Below, piece after piece: positions 37,325-45,975 of a DNA stretch of 64,000 nucleotides; position 1 is the first letter of the stretch, and every line of letters starts with the position of its first letter. The translations under genes and the position numbers were made by a program. Source of the stretch: a virus; the IMG/VR virus record IMGVR_UViG_3300027746_000697, positions 1 to 64,000 of that record. One strand, written 5' to 3'. The notes beneath the pieces are model-generated. The model did no database searches. It saw nothing but the letters and a program-made list of their open reading frames with translations, and had not been told where the DNA came from.

Positions 37325-39244
37325 ATGGCTGTGGTACAAATTAGTCGGATTCAGGTTCGACGCGGAAGAATTAATAGTGGCACTGGACTGCCTCAATTGG
37401 CGTCAGGTGAAATGGCATGGGCCATTGATAGTCAAGAACTGTACATTGGAAACGGCGCAGTTAGTGAAGGGGCGCCAGCAGTTGGCAATACCAAGGTTCT
37501 TACTCAAAAAGATCTTGAGACGCAATTCAACATTCTCAACACCATCAAGCACATTTACCATGCTACTGATTCCAGTATAGTCACAGGCCCTACAGCAAAT
37601 AATCCCACCACACGGTTATTACAAGATAAGTTAGATGATTTAGTATCCGCATACGATTTTGGTGTTACAGGCAACGGTGTTGCTGACGACACAGTTGCAC
37701 TACAACGTGCTATCAATCAGTTATTTTTAAACCCCACTACTAAATCTTCAGGCACATCGGTCATTGCCAAACGAACTAGAGTAACATTAGCGTTACAACC
37801 TGGCGTGTACAATATTTCATCCACACTGTATGTTCCTGCATACGCAAGCATAGTTGGTGCTGGCTCAGATAAAACTTTTATATATTACAATCCAGTGTCC
37901 ACAGTTACAGGTGCTACTATCAACGGACAAAATATTTTAACTACCACCGGAGCAACTCTTCGCATGGTTGGAGCACTGATAACAGGCAACGGTATTCCTG
38001 TTGGTGCCAGCATTGTCAGCGTTGTTGCAGGAGTCAGTGTGACCTTGAGTGCAAATGCCACAGTTACACAAACTGCTGTTGCATTTACTGTTACCCTGAC
38101 CAAGTCTGCTGTGGAGTTTGTCAATGACACTTCGACCATTGGCAATCCATCGCTGATAGCAACAACTACCAATACCAACCAACCACGCGGCATACAATTG
38201 GAAGGCATGACTATCCATGCACCAACAGGAAAAAATGGATGCCTAACATTAAACTGTGTTAAAGACAGTAAATTTGTAGATTTAAATTTGCAAGGCGATT
38301 GGGCCGGTGTAGTAAATACCAAAAACATTGGCATTGCATTAAACAGTTTTAGTAGTTTGGTTACTTGTTCTGCTAACTTGTTTAAAGATATTCGATTTGT
38401 AAACTTTACCTACGCAGTATATGCAAAACAAGATATCATTGATAACACTTTTGAAAATTGTTTCTTTGATAACGGTTATCAAAGTTTTGTGTTGGGTGAA
38501 GGAGTCAACCCATCATTGAATATTGTTGGATCGTTGTATGGTCCACGAAATACCAACATTATTAATTGCAGATTTAACAACATTAAAAGACATGCTGTTT
38601 ATTTGGATGTTGGAACAAACAACACCACTAGAAATTGCATATACAAAAACGTAGGCAATGACGGCGGCACTGATAGTTTAAGTGCTGTCTATCCTCAGAT
38701 ATACTTTGCCACGCATGGTAACGCAAGTGTTAGTGATATATCAGATAGACATGGAGAGATGGCAACTTCATTAAATTTAACAGTAAAATATGTGCCTGAG
38801 TATGCTGGGCATGGTTCATATACTCCACAAACTTTTAAACGAATAACTTTGGGTTATAGAACCACTGCTGATTTGGCATTTAGATTGCCGTGTTCAACTG
38901 ATTCGTTTGGTGTTCCTGTAGAAAGTATTTTACATCACATTGATTATTTTTACAAAAGCACAGCACAAAACTTTACTAGACAAGGCACTATAAAAATTGT
39001 AGCAGACATTATCAATGCAAAAATTCAATTGAGCGACGAATACAATTTTGCAGGTACTGATCCATCCGGTAGTAACCAAATGTTGCTAGATTTTACTGCC
39101 AAATTTCTTGATGCCACAGGCGCAGTGTATACTGGTGCGGCAGGGCAAGTTCCATCGTCTATTGGAATTTATTACACCAATCTTGCTTGGGGAAGCCAAA
39201 CTGATCAAGGTTACTTTAACTACTCATATTCAAGTATTTTATAA
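37325..39244 (+). CDS. Tail spike with pectate-lyase-like beta-helix, 639 aa
   Basis: Residues 1-55 (QVRRGRINSGTGLPQLASGEMAWAIDSQELYIGNG) are the typical phage appendage N-terminal domain. From about residue 110, DFGVTGNGVADDTVALQRAINQL opens a Pectate_lyase_3 beta-helix, continuing with Asn/Thr/Gly-rich rungs and TNIINCRFNNIKRHAVYLDVG. Likely receptor-binding or depolymerase spike acting on host surface glycans. Catalytic residues cannot be assigned by eye. Confidence 0.82.
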   Translation: MAVVQISRIQVRRGRINSGTGLPQLASGEMAWAIDSQELYIGNGAVSEGAPAVGNTKVLTQKDLETQFNILNTIKHIYHATDSSIVTGPTANNPTTRLLQDKLDDLVSAYDFGVTGNGVADDTVALQRAINQLFLNPTTKSSGTSVIAKRTRVTLALQPGVYNISSTLYVPAYASIVGAGSDKTFIYYNPVSTVTGATINGQNILTTTGATLRMVGALITGNGIPVGASIVSVVAGVSVTLSANATVTQTAVAFTVTLTKSAVEFVNDTSTIGNPSLIATTTNTNQPRGIQLEGMTIHAPTGKNGCLTLNCVKDSKFVDLNLQGDWAGVVNTKNIGIALNSFSSLVTCSANLFKDIRFVNFTYAVYAKQDIIDNTFENCFFDNGYQSFVLGEGVNPSLNIVGSLYGPRNTNIINCRFNNIKRHAVYLDVGTNNTTRNCIYKNVGNDGGTDSLSAVYPQIYFATHGNASVSDISDRHGEMATSLNLTVKYVPEYAGHGSYTPQTFKRITLGYRTTADLAFRLPCSTDSFGVPVESILHHIDYFYKSTAQNFTRQGTIKIVADIINAKIQLSDEYNFAGTDPSGSNQMLLDFTAKFLDATGAVYTGAAGQVPSSIGIYYTNLAWGSQTDQGYFNYSYSSIL

Positions 39245-39267
39245 ACCAAATATTTCCACCGTTGGGC

Positions 39268-39296
39268 TAGACAAGTTTAAAAAATGCGTATATAAT
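39268..39296 (+). promoter_or_regulatory. Sigma70-like promoter (TAGACA-N17-TATAAT) in the nrd leader
   Basis: -35-like TAGACA at 39268-39273, 17-bp spacer, TATAAT at 39291-39296, upstream of nrdA. The rest of 39245-39462 holds a short CTAGCCC inverted match and no visible ORF. Confidence 0.5.
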
Positions 39297-39407
39297 TTAG
39301 TTTACGCTAATGATAAGGACTTTGCTAGCCCATCATCGTTTTGTTAACACCGCAAAACCCGCATAAATTGGTGTTTATGAAGAAGAATATTTGAACGCGA
39401 TTTTGCC

Positions 39408-39415
39408 ACTAAATA
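39408..39415 (+). promoter_or_regulatory. Late promoter octamer (ACTAAATA)
   Basis: About 47 nt before the nrdA ATG at 39463. Confidence 0.45.
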
Positions 39416-39462
39416 CTTCCTCATAAGGTTAATTACAAGATGAATGGTAGGTTTCGACAACA

Positions 39463-41808
39463 ATGAATAAAATTACAGTAATAAAAAGAAACGGTGATAG
39501 AGAACCGTTAACAATTGAAAAATGGCAAGCCCAAGTAGCAAAGGTCTGTAAGAGCATAGCTGACGTTAGTCAGAGTATGATAGAAATCAAAGCACAACCT
39601 CACTTTTATGATGGCATCACCACAGAAGAAATTGACGGTATCACGCTTAGAGCAATTGTGGATCTTATTGACGTGGAAAACAATCCAGACGTTGGACATG
39701 TTAATTATCAATATGTCGCAGGCAAACAGCGACTCAGCATGTTGCGTAAAGATGTTTACGGTAGCTACGCAGTTCCAGAACTTTTTGGTATTGTGCAACG
39801 TAATGTGGCAACTGGATTATACACAAGTGAATTACTTGAATGGTACAGTGAAGAAGATTGGAATCGAATGGACGAAATGCTGGATCACGAAAAAGATGAA
39901 CAGTATTCATATGCGGCCATTGAACAGTTGATTGAAAAGTATCTAGTAAAGAATCGTAGTACTAAACAAACTTACGAAACTCCACAAATTAGATATATGA
40001 TTGCAGCCGCAACAATCTTTCATAAAGAAGAGCCAAACAGTGCTCGAATGAAATATATCAAGGAGTATTATAATGCCGCAAGTGACGGACTATTTACGTT
40101 GGCCACGCCAGTGTTGGCAGGGCTTGGTACGCCTACTAAGCAATTTAGTAGTTGTGTGCTTATTCGCTCGGATGATGATTTGGACAGTATTTTCGCGTCA
40201 GGCGAAATGATGGCCAAGTATGCCAGCAAACGTGCTGGCATTGGTTTAGAGATTGGACGTTTACGCCCATTAGGCAGTCCCATCAGAGGTGGTGAGATTA
40301 TGCACACAGGTATGATACCGTTCCTGAAAAAATGGTTCGGAGATTTGCGTTCATGTTCACAAGGAGGTATCCGCAATGCTAGTGCTACTGTATTCTATCC
40401 TATTTGGCATCTTCAGTTTGATGATCTTATTGTGCTTAAGAACAACCAAGGAACAGAAGAAACCCGAGTCCGTCATATGGATTATGGGGTTGTGCTTAGT
40501 GCTTTCTTCTGGAGACGATTTAAAAACAAAGAACAAATAACATTCTTTGATCCCAACGAAGTTCCAGACTTGTATGAAGCATTTTATAAAAACACTGAGT
40601 TGTTCGAAGAGCTGTATGTCAAGTATGAAAAACAAAAAGGTCTTCGTAAGAAGACCATGAGTGCTGAAGAAGTATTCAAGAGTGGCATACTGAAAGAGCG
40701 TACTGATACTGGTCGTATCTATCTAGTGTTTATTGACAATGTACAGAACCAAGGACCATTTGATCCCGAGTATCATACAATTTACCAGAGTAACCTATGC
40801 TGTGAAATACTATTACCTACTAAGTCTTTTAAGCGTCTCGATGATGCTGATGGTCGCATCGCTTTATGCACTCTTGGTTCTATCAACTGGGGAGCCTTCC
40901 GTAACCCAGAAGACATGCGCCGGGCTTGTCGCATTTTGCAACGTAGTCTGTGCAACATACTTGATTACCAAGACTTCCTAAGCATACAAAGCAAACTAAG
41001 CAATGATGAAATCCAACCATTGGGCATTGGTGTCACTAACTTGGCCTACTGGCACGCCAAGCGTGGGCACAAGTATGGCGAGAAAGATGCACTACAAGAT
41101 GTCAAAGCATGGATGGAGCATCAAGCATTTTATCTAACAGAAGCCACAGTTGAACTGGCTCGAGAACGTGGCCCTTGTACTACCAGTCAACACACACGTT
41201 ACGGTCAAGGCATATTCCCCTGGGAATTACGAGCAAAGGGTGTTAATGACTTAGCAGACTTTACTCCAGAACTTGATTGGGAAACATTACGTACTAATAT
41301 GAAACAGTACGGTGTTCGCAATGCCACACTAATGGCCATTGCCCCAGTCGAAAGCTCAAGTGTTGTTATAAACAGCACTAATGGAATTGAGTTGCCCATG
41401 AGCTTGATCTCAGTTAAAGAAAGCAAAGCAGGATCATTTGTACAAGTTGTTCCTGAATACCATAAACTTAAAAACAAATATCAACTCATGTGGGATCAAA
41501 AAGACTGTGATGGCTACTTAAAAACCAGTGCAGTACTTGCGGCTTATGTTGATCAAAGCATCAGCACCAATACGTTTTATAATCCAGCACACTTTGCAGA
41601 TCGTAAAGTACCAACCACACTGATTGCCAAAAACTTGATGCAGGCACACATGTGGGGATTGAAAACATTCTACTACAGTTTGATCAACAAGCAAGGCAGT
41701 AAACAAGTTGCTGAGATTGCTCCTGAACAAACACAAGTAAACGGAGTTCAAGTGAATGGCTATCACTTTGATGAACTTGAGGACGACTGTGAGGCATGCA
41801 AACTATGA
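39463..41808 (+). CDS. nrdA: Class Ia ribonucleoside-diphosphate reductase, alpha subunit
   Basis: 781 aa. N-terminal ATP-cone region (ITVIKRNGDREPLTIEKW), then the catalytic barrel with FSSCVLI (active-site disulfide Cys), GIGLEIGRLRP, SNLCCEI with the radical-path Cys (E. coli 439 region) and NATLMAIAPVESSS. The C-terminal CEACKL is the swinging-arm C-x-x-C that is re-reduced by glutaredoxin. Converts NDPs to dNDPs with NrdB. Stop overlaps the nrdB ATG; grx follows, so the three work as one unit. Confidence 0.95.
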   Translation: MNKITVIKRNGDREPLTIEKWQAQVAKVCKSIADVSQSMIEIKAQPHFYDGITTEEIDGITLRAIVDLIDVENNPDVGHVNYQYVAGKQRLSMLRKDVYGSYAVPELFGIVQRNVATGLYTSELLEWYSEEDWNRMDEMLDHEKDEQYSYAAIEQLIEKYLVKNRSTKQTYETPQIRYMIAAATIFHKEEPNSARMKYIKEYYNAASDGLFTLATPVLAGLGTPTKQFSSCVLIRSDDDLDSIFASGEMMAKYASKRAGIGLEIGRLRPLGSPIRGGEIMHTGMIPFLKKWFGDLRSCSQGGIRNASATVFYPIWHLQFDDLIVLKNNQGTEETRVRHMDYGVVLSAFFWRRFKNKEQITFFDPNEVPDLYEAFYKNTELFEELYVKYEKQKGLRKKTMSAEEVFKSGILKERTDTGRIYLVFIDNVQNQGPFDPEYHTIYQSNLCCEILLPTKSFKRLDDADGRIALCTLGSINWGAFRNPEDMRRACRILQRSLCNILDYQDFLSIQSKLSNDEIQPLGIGVTNLAYWHAKRGHKYGEKDALQDVKAWMEHQAFYLTEATVELARERGPCTTSQHTRYGQGIFPWELRAKGVNDLADFTPELDWETLRTNMKQYGVRNATLMAIAPVESSSVVINSTNGIELPMSLISVKESKAGSFVQVVPEYHKLKNKYQLMWDQKDCDGYLKTSAVLAAYVDQSISTNTFYNPAHFADRKVPTTLIAKNLMQAHMWGLKTFYYSLINKQGSKQVAEIAPEQTQVNGVQVNGYHFDELEDDCEACKL

Positions 41809-42905
41809 GTAAAGCACAATACAATTTAAACACCAAGACAGACTATCTTAATCGCAAGATGTTTTTGGACCCAGCTGGTCCTGTAACTATTCAACGATTT
41901 GAAGAAGTCAAATACAAAAAGATTGCAGACTTTGAAGCCACAGCACGTGGTTTCTTTTGGCAACCAGAAGAGATCAGTCTTACTAAAGATTCAAATGATT
42001 TCAAAGATGCCAGCGAAGCAATCAAACATATCTTTACCAGCAACCTGCTACGTCAAACAGCATTGGACAGCTTGCAAGGTCGCGGCCCAAGTCAAATCTT
42101 TATGCCAGTAATCAGTTTGCCTGAACTAGAAGCATTGGTGTACAACTGGACATTCTTTGAAACCAACATTCATTCAAAAAGCTACAGCCATATCATTCGC
42201 AATATTTATAATGTGCCCAAAGATGTGTTCAACACCATCCATGACACACAAGAAATTGTTGACATGGCCAGTTCAGTGGGCGACTACTACGAAGCACTAC
42301 ATGTGGTCAACTGCCGTAAACAGCTAGGCGAGGCAGTTACTGAAAAAGAACATATCCGAGCAATCTACATGGCACTACATGCCAGTTATGCGTTGGAAGC
42401 ATTCCGCTTTATGGTTAGCTTTGCTACCAGCTTGGCCATGGTAGAGAACAAAATCTTCATTGGCAACGGCAACATTATCAGTTTGATTCTGCAAGACGAA
42501 CTGCTACACAAAGGCTGGACAGCTTATTTGATCAATCAAGTAGTCAAAGAGGACACTAGGTTTGCCGAAATCAAAGCAGAATGCGAACAAGAAGTGTATA
42601 ATTTGTACATGGATGTTATACGCGAAGAAAAAGAGTGGGCCACTTACTTGTTTAAAATGGGGCCGGTGATTGGACTCAACGCAAATATCTTACGCGACTT
42701 TGTGGACTACACCGCGGTGGATGCTCTTAAACAGATTGGTATCAAGTACAACAACCCAGCACCAAAGTCAACTCCAATACCGTGGTTCAACAAGCATACA
42801 GATACCAGTAAGAAACAAACAGCACTACAGGAAAGCGAAAGCACAAACTACGTTATCGGAGTAATGAGTGAAGCATTAGACTACGATGACTTGCCAGCAT
42901 TATAA
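41805..42905 (+). CDS. nrdB: Class Ia ribonucleotide reductase, beta subunit
   Basis: 366 aa, start at ATG 41805 (MSKAQYNLN), overlapping the nrdA stop. Diiron ligands and radical Tyr are visible: ALDSLQGRGP (Asp), WTFFETNIHSKSYSHII (Glu, His, Tyr), ALEAFRFMVSF (Glu) and LQDELLHKG (Glu, His). Between Glu and His there is one residue more than in E. coli (ETNIH versus ETIH). The C-terminal tail ends in acidic YDDLPAL, the NrdA docking end. Generates the tyrosyl radical for NrdA. Confidence 0.94.
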   Translation: MSKAQYNLNTKTDYLNRKMFLDPAGPVTIQRFEEVKYKKIADFEATARGFFWQPEEISLTKDSNDFKDASEAIKHIFTSNLLRQTALDSLQGRGPSQIFMPVISLPELEALVYNWTFFETNIHSKSYSHIIRNIYNVPKDVFNTIHDTQEIVDMASSVGDYYEALHVVNCRKQLGEAVTEKEHIRAIYMALHASYALEAFRFMVSFATSLAMVENKIFIGNGNIISLILQDELLHKGWTAYLINQVVKEDTRFAEIKAECEQEVYNLYMDVIREEKEWATYLFKMGPVIGLNANILRDFVDYTAVDALKQIGIKYNNPAPKSTPIPWFNKHTDTSKKQTALQESESTNYVIGVMSEALDYDDLPAL

Positions 42906-42913
42906 GAGAAAAG

Positions 42914-43156
42914 ATGATCACAGTATATTCAAAGAACAACTGTCCGTTTTGTGACAGAGCAAAAGCACTATTAGAAAGTAAATCAATTCCATTCAAAGTA
43001 ATTAAAATGGAAGATGAACCGGACGCTCGTGGATTCCTAATGGATCAAGGTTTGCGTTCAGTTCCACAAATTTTCAAGGACGGCGTTCTCCTTCCTGGCG
43101 GCTATCAAGGCCTTGCAGGTAAAGACGAAGAATTTTTCAACACACTCAAAGGGTAA
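42914..43156 (+). CDS. grx: Glutaredoxin
   Basis: 80 aa. CPFC active site (residues 10-13), SVPQIF with cis-Pro, and a GGYQGL end-helix motif for glutathione contacts. Reduces the NrdA C-terminal disulfide. Placed 8 nt after nrdB. Confidence 0.93.
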   Translation: MITVYSKNNCPFCDRAKALLESKSIPFKVIKMEDEPDARGFLMDQGLRSVPQIFKDGVLLPGGYQGLAGKDEEFFNTLKG

Positions 43157-43158
43157 AC

Positions 43159-43449
43159 ATGTTAATCAATAAAGGTATCGCAACGGGCGAAGTAGTTACA
43201 ATCAAAACAACAGCAGGCGAAGAAATTGTTGCCAAACTGGTGGACGAAAATGTAATGGGTGTTACAGTAAATAAACCATTAGTTCTAACAGCAGGACAAA
43301 AGGGCATTGCACTTGTGCCATTTTTGTTCACAGTTGAAATGGATACAAACGTCACTATTTCACGTGCAACTATTATGGTACTAGCACCAACTGCAAAAGA
43401 TGCTTCGGATCAGTATATTCAAAATACCACCGGCATTGCTTTGAAATAA
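43159..43449 (+). CDS. Small beta-barrel phage protein (possibly LSm-like), 96 aa
   Basis: GEVVTIKTTAGEEIVAKLVDENVMGVTVNKPLVLTAGQKG, then GIALVPFLFTVEMDTNVTISR, with five predicted beta-strands. The layout is that of an Sm-like barrel, but the Sm signature is only loosely present. Conserved in T4-like marine phages. Stop is close to a late octamer at 43445-43452. Confidence 0.6.
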   Translation: MLINKGIATGEVVTIKTTAGEEIVAKLVDENVMGVTVNKPLVLTAGQKGIALVPFLFTVEMDTNVTISRATIMVLAPTAKDASDQYIQNTTGIALK

Positions 43450-43452
43450 ATA
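43445..43452 (+). promoter_or_regulatory. Late promoter octamer (AATAAATA), leaderless type
   Basis: Overlaps the preceding stop; 5 nt (TAAAC) before the PAAR ATG at 43458. Confidence 0.65.
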
Positions 43453-43457
43453 TAAAC

Positions 43458-44450
43458 ATGCCAGCTGTAGCCCGCCAAGGAGACCCAACAACAACCGGAC
43501 ATGGTTGTGATGGAACCACGACCGTAACTGGACCAACTGGCGCAGTAGCCAAAGTCTATGCTAACGATATTGCTGTAGAATGTAAAGGCAATCCAACTGC
43601 CGCACATACTATCAAATCTGGTAATAACTGTGTTCCTCATGGAGCTGTGATCAATGTCGGGTCTGGCAATGTGTTTGTTGGTGAGGTTCCGGTTGCCCGA
43701 GTAGGGGACAGTACAGACGGCGGTAAAATTACGGCTGGTTCAGGCACTGTGTTTATCAACGGAGAAGGCGGCGCCTTTGGCGGCGGCGTTGGTATTGACG
43801 GTGGTACCGGCAACGTGGCAATTGGACCTGGAGGCGGTGGCACAGTTCCAAGAGACCCAGGCTGGGATTATGCGGCACATTCGTTTTTTGAAAACAATCG
43901 TCATGATTATCAATACTTTGCCGCGGAGTATGCCGGAATGGACTATTTGCCTAAGACCGGCAACGCGGCTTTACCGCTTGATACTCGAAGAGAGTTGTTA
44001 CGAGATTATGCAATAAACGTATTAGGTTGGGCCCCAGATGCAGTTATCCCAACGGGCCCTGATGGAGAAGTATCTTTTACGGACCCTAATTATCATCCTC
44101 CAGTAAAATTACAAGATTATATTAATACAGTTGCAACAGAAAAAGGTTATCTCGATAGTCAAGGAAAAAGTACCTTGCCATTAGACTACCAACAAGCGAT
44201 AGATCAGGCACAATTGGCATCTCTTGCTCCATACATTCAAGCACAATTAGCAAGAGTGAATAATGGCGAGCAAACTTTGGTAAATCCCAGTATTCCGCCA
44301 ATAGAGGAAATCGCTGCCGCGGCCGCGGCCGCTGTTGCTAATAGTGCAAGTAATCCTTATAGAAATGAACCAAATCTGATTGGCGGACCAGTACAGGATC
44401 CTGCACCTGCACCTGCAACACCTGAGCCAGAATGGTTTACAAATAATTGA
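43458..44450 (+). CDS. PAAR-domain tail spike tip protein, 330 aa
   Basis: Residues 1-105 are a PAAR cone: MPAVARQGDPTTTGHGCDGT, VYANDIAVECKGNPTAAHTI, GNNCVPHGAVINVGSGNVFV, with the His/Cys pattern that binds one metal ion at the tip. The C-terminal extension is Gly-rich, then helical (EYAGMDYLPKTGN, RRELLRDYAINVLGW) and ends Pro/Ala-rich. In myoviruses PAAR proteins sharpen the central spike. Likely leaderless. Confidence 0.82.
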   Translation: MPAVARQGDPTTTGHGCDGTTTVTGPTGAVAKVYANDIAVECKGNPTAAHTIKSGNNCVPHGAVINVGSGNVFVGEVPVARVGDSTDGGKITAGSGTVFINGEGGAFGGGVGIDGGTGNVAIGPGGGGTVPRDPGWDYAAHSFFENNRHDYQYFAAEYAGMDYLPKTGNAALPLDTRRELLRDYAINVLGWAPDAVIPTGPDGEVSFTDPNYHPPVKLQDYINTVATEKGYLDSQGKSTLPLDYQQAIDQAQLASLAPYIQAQLARVNNGEQTLVNPSIPPIEEIAAAAAAAVANSASNPYRNEPNLIGGPVQDPAPAPATPEPEWFTNN

Positions 44451-44475
44451 CATTTATTTTTAAGCCCTGTATACT
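44447..44475 (+). promoter_or_regulatory. Sigma70-type promoter (TTGACA-N17-TATACT)
   Basis: -35 at 44447-44452 overlaps the PAAR stop, spacer 17 bp, -10 at 44470-44475. Drives the histone-like gene. Confidence 0.8.
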
Positions 44476-44516
44476 AGGTATAAGTACTCTGTACTTCATA
44501 TAAAGGATTATTAAAA

Positions 44517-44711
44517 ATGGCTACAAATAAACACGCAGAATTTACAGCAATCGTAGAAGCAATGGAAGCAGACTTTGAAAAGTTTTATGACAAGGAAGTT
44601 GGCGCCGCAGGTACCCGTGTACGTAAACATTGTCAAGATCTTGCCAAATTGTGCAAAGAAACACGTAATGATGTAACAGCAGTTAAAAACGCACGAAAAG
44701 AAGTAAAATAA
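44517..44711 (+). CDS. Histone H1-like (Hc1-type) DNA-binding protein, 64 aa
   Basis: A short all-helical basic protein: EAMEADFEKFYDKEVGAAGTRVRKHCQDLAKLCKETRNDV. The F-Y-x-K-x-x-x-AAGTRVRK-x-x-Q-x-L core is the motif of the Hc1 family of bacterial histone H1-like proteins. It probably binds and compacts phage or host DNA. It stands alone behind a strong early-type promoter and AAAGGA ribosome binding site. Confidence 0.75.
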   Translation: MATNKHAEFTAIVEAMEADFEKFYDKEVGAAGTRVRKHCQDLAKLCKETRNDVTAVKNARKEVK

Positions 44712-44714
44712 TCC

Positions 44715-44722
44715 ACTAAATA
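44715..44722 (+). promoter_or_regulatory. Late promoter octamer (ACTAAATA)
   Basis: 27 nt before the small membrane gene at 44750; AGGAGG in the leader. Confidence 0.55.
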
Positions 44723-44749
44723 CTGTACACTTTTATTAGGAGGTGTATT

Positions 44750-44869
44750 ATGTTAGAAACTTTATTTTGGTTAGCACTTGGTGCTTTCATTGGTTGGAAT
44801 TTTCCTCAGCCTGGTTTTGCTAAGAACATTCAAGCAAAAGTAATGGGCATGTTTAAAAAGGCAGAGTAA
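44750..44869 (+). CDS. Small membrane protein, 39 aa
   Basis: MLETLFWLALGAFIGWNFPQ followed by PGFAKNIQAKVMGMFKKAE: a single membrane helix with Gly/Trp and a basic amphipathic tail. Perfect AGGAGG lies 5 nt before the ATG. Function unknown; small and membrane-bound like accessory lysis or inhibitory peptides. Confidence 0.65.
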   Translation: MLETLFWLALGAFIGWNFPQPGFAKNIQAKVMGMFKKAE

Positions 44870-44917
44870 ACGAAACTAACGCCTTAGGCGTTATATTAGT
44901 ATACTAGGAAACATACT

Positions 44918-45226
44918 ATGAAAAAACTATTAGCGATCTTATTAATGACTATTAGCGTTACGGCGATGGCACAACATCACGGACACTATGGTCATCATAA
45001 CAACTATTACAGAGGTGGTAACGGGTGGGGGTGGGTAGCACCAGCAGTTATTGGGGGTGTTGTAGTTTACGGAATGACTCGTCCACAGATTGTTCAACAA
45101 CCTCCTGTAATAGTACAACAACCAAATCAAATAATTGTACCTTATGCGGCTCCTCAAGGATTTCATTGGGAACAAATTTTAGATGCTAATTGTAACTGCT
45201 ATAGATTAGTATTGGTACAAGGATAA
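44918..45226 (+). CDS. Secreted His/Tyr/Gln/Pro-rich protein, 102 aa
   Basis: Signal peptide (residues 1-18, ending VTAMA), then HHGHYGHHNNYYRGG, a short hydrophobic GGVVVYGMT stretch, and a Gln/Pro/Ile/Val-rich segment ending in FHWEQILDANCNCYRLVLVQ. The His-rich part could bind metal. Preceded by a perfect hairpin AACGCC-TTA-GGCGTT (44879-44893). The iscU gene starts 1 nt later. Confidence 0.65.
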   Translation: MKKLLAILLMTISVTAMAQHHGHYGHHNNYYRGGNGWGWVAPAVIGGVVVYGMTRPQIVQQPPVIVQQPNQIIVPYAAPQGFHWEQILDANCNCYRLVLVQG

Positions 45227-45227
45227 T

Positions 45228-45614
45228 ATGGCATATTCAGACAAAGTAATAGATCATTATGAGAATCCACGTAATGTAGGATCGTTTGATAAAAACGATC
45301 CTACCGTGGGCACTGGCATGGTAGGAGCTCCGGCATGCGGTGATGTAATGAAACTACAAATAAAAGTAGACGAAACTGGTATTATTACCGATGCCAAATT
45401 TAAAACATATGGCTGTGGATCGGCAATTGCCAGCAGTTCTCTTGTTACCGAAATGATCAAAGGCATGACTCTTGAACAGGCTGGTAGCATTAAGAACAGC
45501 GAGATTGCAACAGAACTTGCTCTTCCTCCGGTCAAAATACATTGTAGTATATTGGCCGAAGATGCCATAAAAGCGGCCGTACATGATTATCGTAACCGAC
45601 ACAGCACAAACTAA
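45228..45614 (+). CDS. iscU: IscU-type Fe-S cluster scaffold
   Basis: 128 aa. All three scaffold cysteines and the His are present: GAPACGDVM, YGCGSAIASSS and LPPVKIHCS, the last including the chaperone-binding LPPVK motif. Assembles [2Fe-2S] clusters from Cys desulfurase sulfur; no IscS is in the window, so a host desulfurase would be used. LPPVK lets HscA or DnaK-type chaperones act on it. The iscA-like gene overlaps its end by 32 nt. Confidence 0.93.
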   Translation: MAYSDKVIDHYENPRNVGSFDKNDPTVGTGMVGAPACGDVMKLQIKVDETGIITDAKFKTYGCGSAIASSSLVTEMIKGMTLEQAGSIKNSEIATELALPPVKIHCSILAEDAIKAAVHDYRNRHSTN

Positions 45615-45909
45615 AATCAAAAAGAATTTAGAAAAACGTGGCAAGGGCGTGGGTATTCGTATCGGCGTTCGAACTACAGGGTGCAGTGGATTGGCCTACA
45701 CTATGGAATACGTGGACGAATACACTGCCGAAGTTGGTGTAACCAATTTTGGCCATCCAGACTTTGTGTTATTAGTAGATGCCAAAAGTCTAGCCTACTT
45801 AAACGGCTTAACAATGGATTGGGTTCGCAACGGACTCAATGAAGGTTTTGATTTTATCAATCCCAACGAACGAGATCGTTGCGGATGCGGTGAATCATTT
45901 CGAGTATAA
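45583..45909 (+). CDS. iscA: IscA/ErpA-type Fe-S carrier
   Basis: 108 aa. TTGCSGLAYTMEY holds the first Cys and DRCGCGESF the C-x-C pair near the end, the A-type carrier signature. Receives clusters from IscU and delivers them to client proteins. Overlaps iscU. Confidence 0.9.
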   Translation: MIIVTDTAQTKIKKNLEKRGKGVGIRIGVRTTGCSGLAYTMEYVDEYTAEVGVTNFGHPDFVLLVDAKSLAYLNGLTMDWVRNGLNEGFDFINPNERDRCGCGESFRV

Positions 45910-45915
45910 CAATCC

Positions 45916-45944
45916 TTGACTTAGTCAAATTTTATTAGTATAAT
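45916..45944 (+). promoter_or_regulatory. Sigma70-type promoter (TTGACT-N17-TATAAT)
   Basis: -35 45916-45921, spacer 17 bp, -10 45939-45944, upstream of the basic protein gene at 45976. Confidence 0.85.
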
Positions 45945-45975
45945 ACTAGTACTGTTATTACTTTTGGAGATTATT

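Noticed and set aside
37885-38334. A 149-codon minus-strand ORF
   Set aside because: Lies inside the tail spike gene; Val/Thr-rich mirror of beta-helix codons.
39245-39462. NrdR box or B12 riboswitch before nrdA
   Set aside because: No paired NrdR-type palindromes and no B12-box-like sequence could be found by eye; only promoters and a short inverted match.
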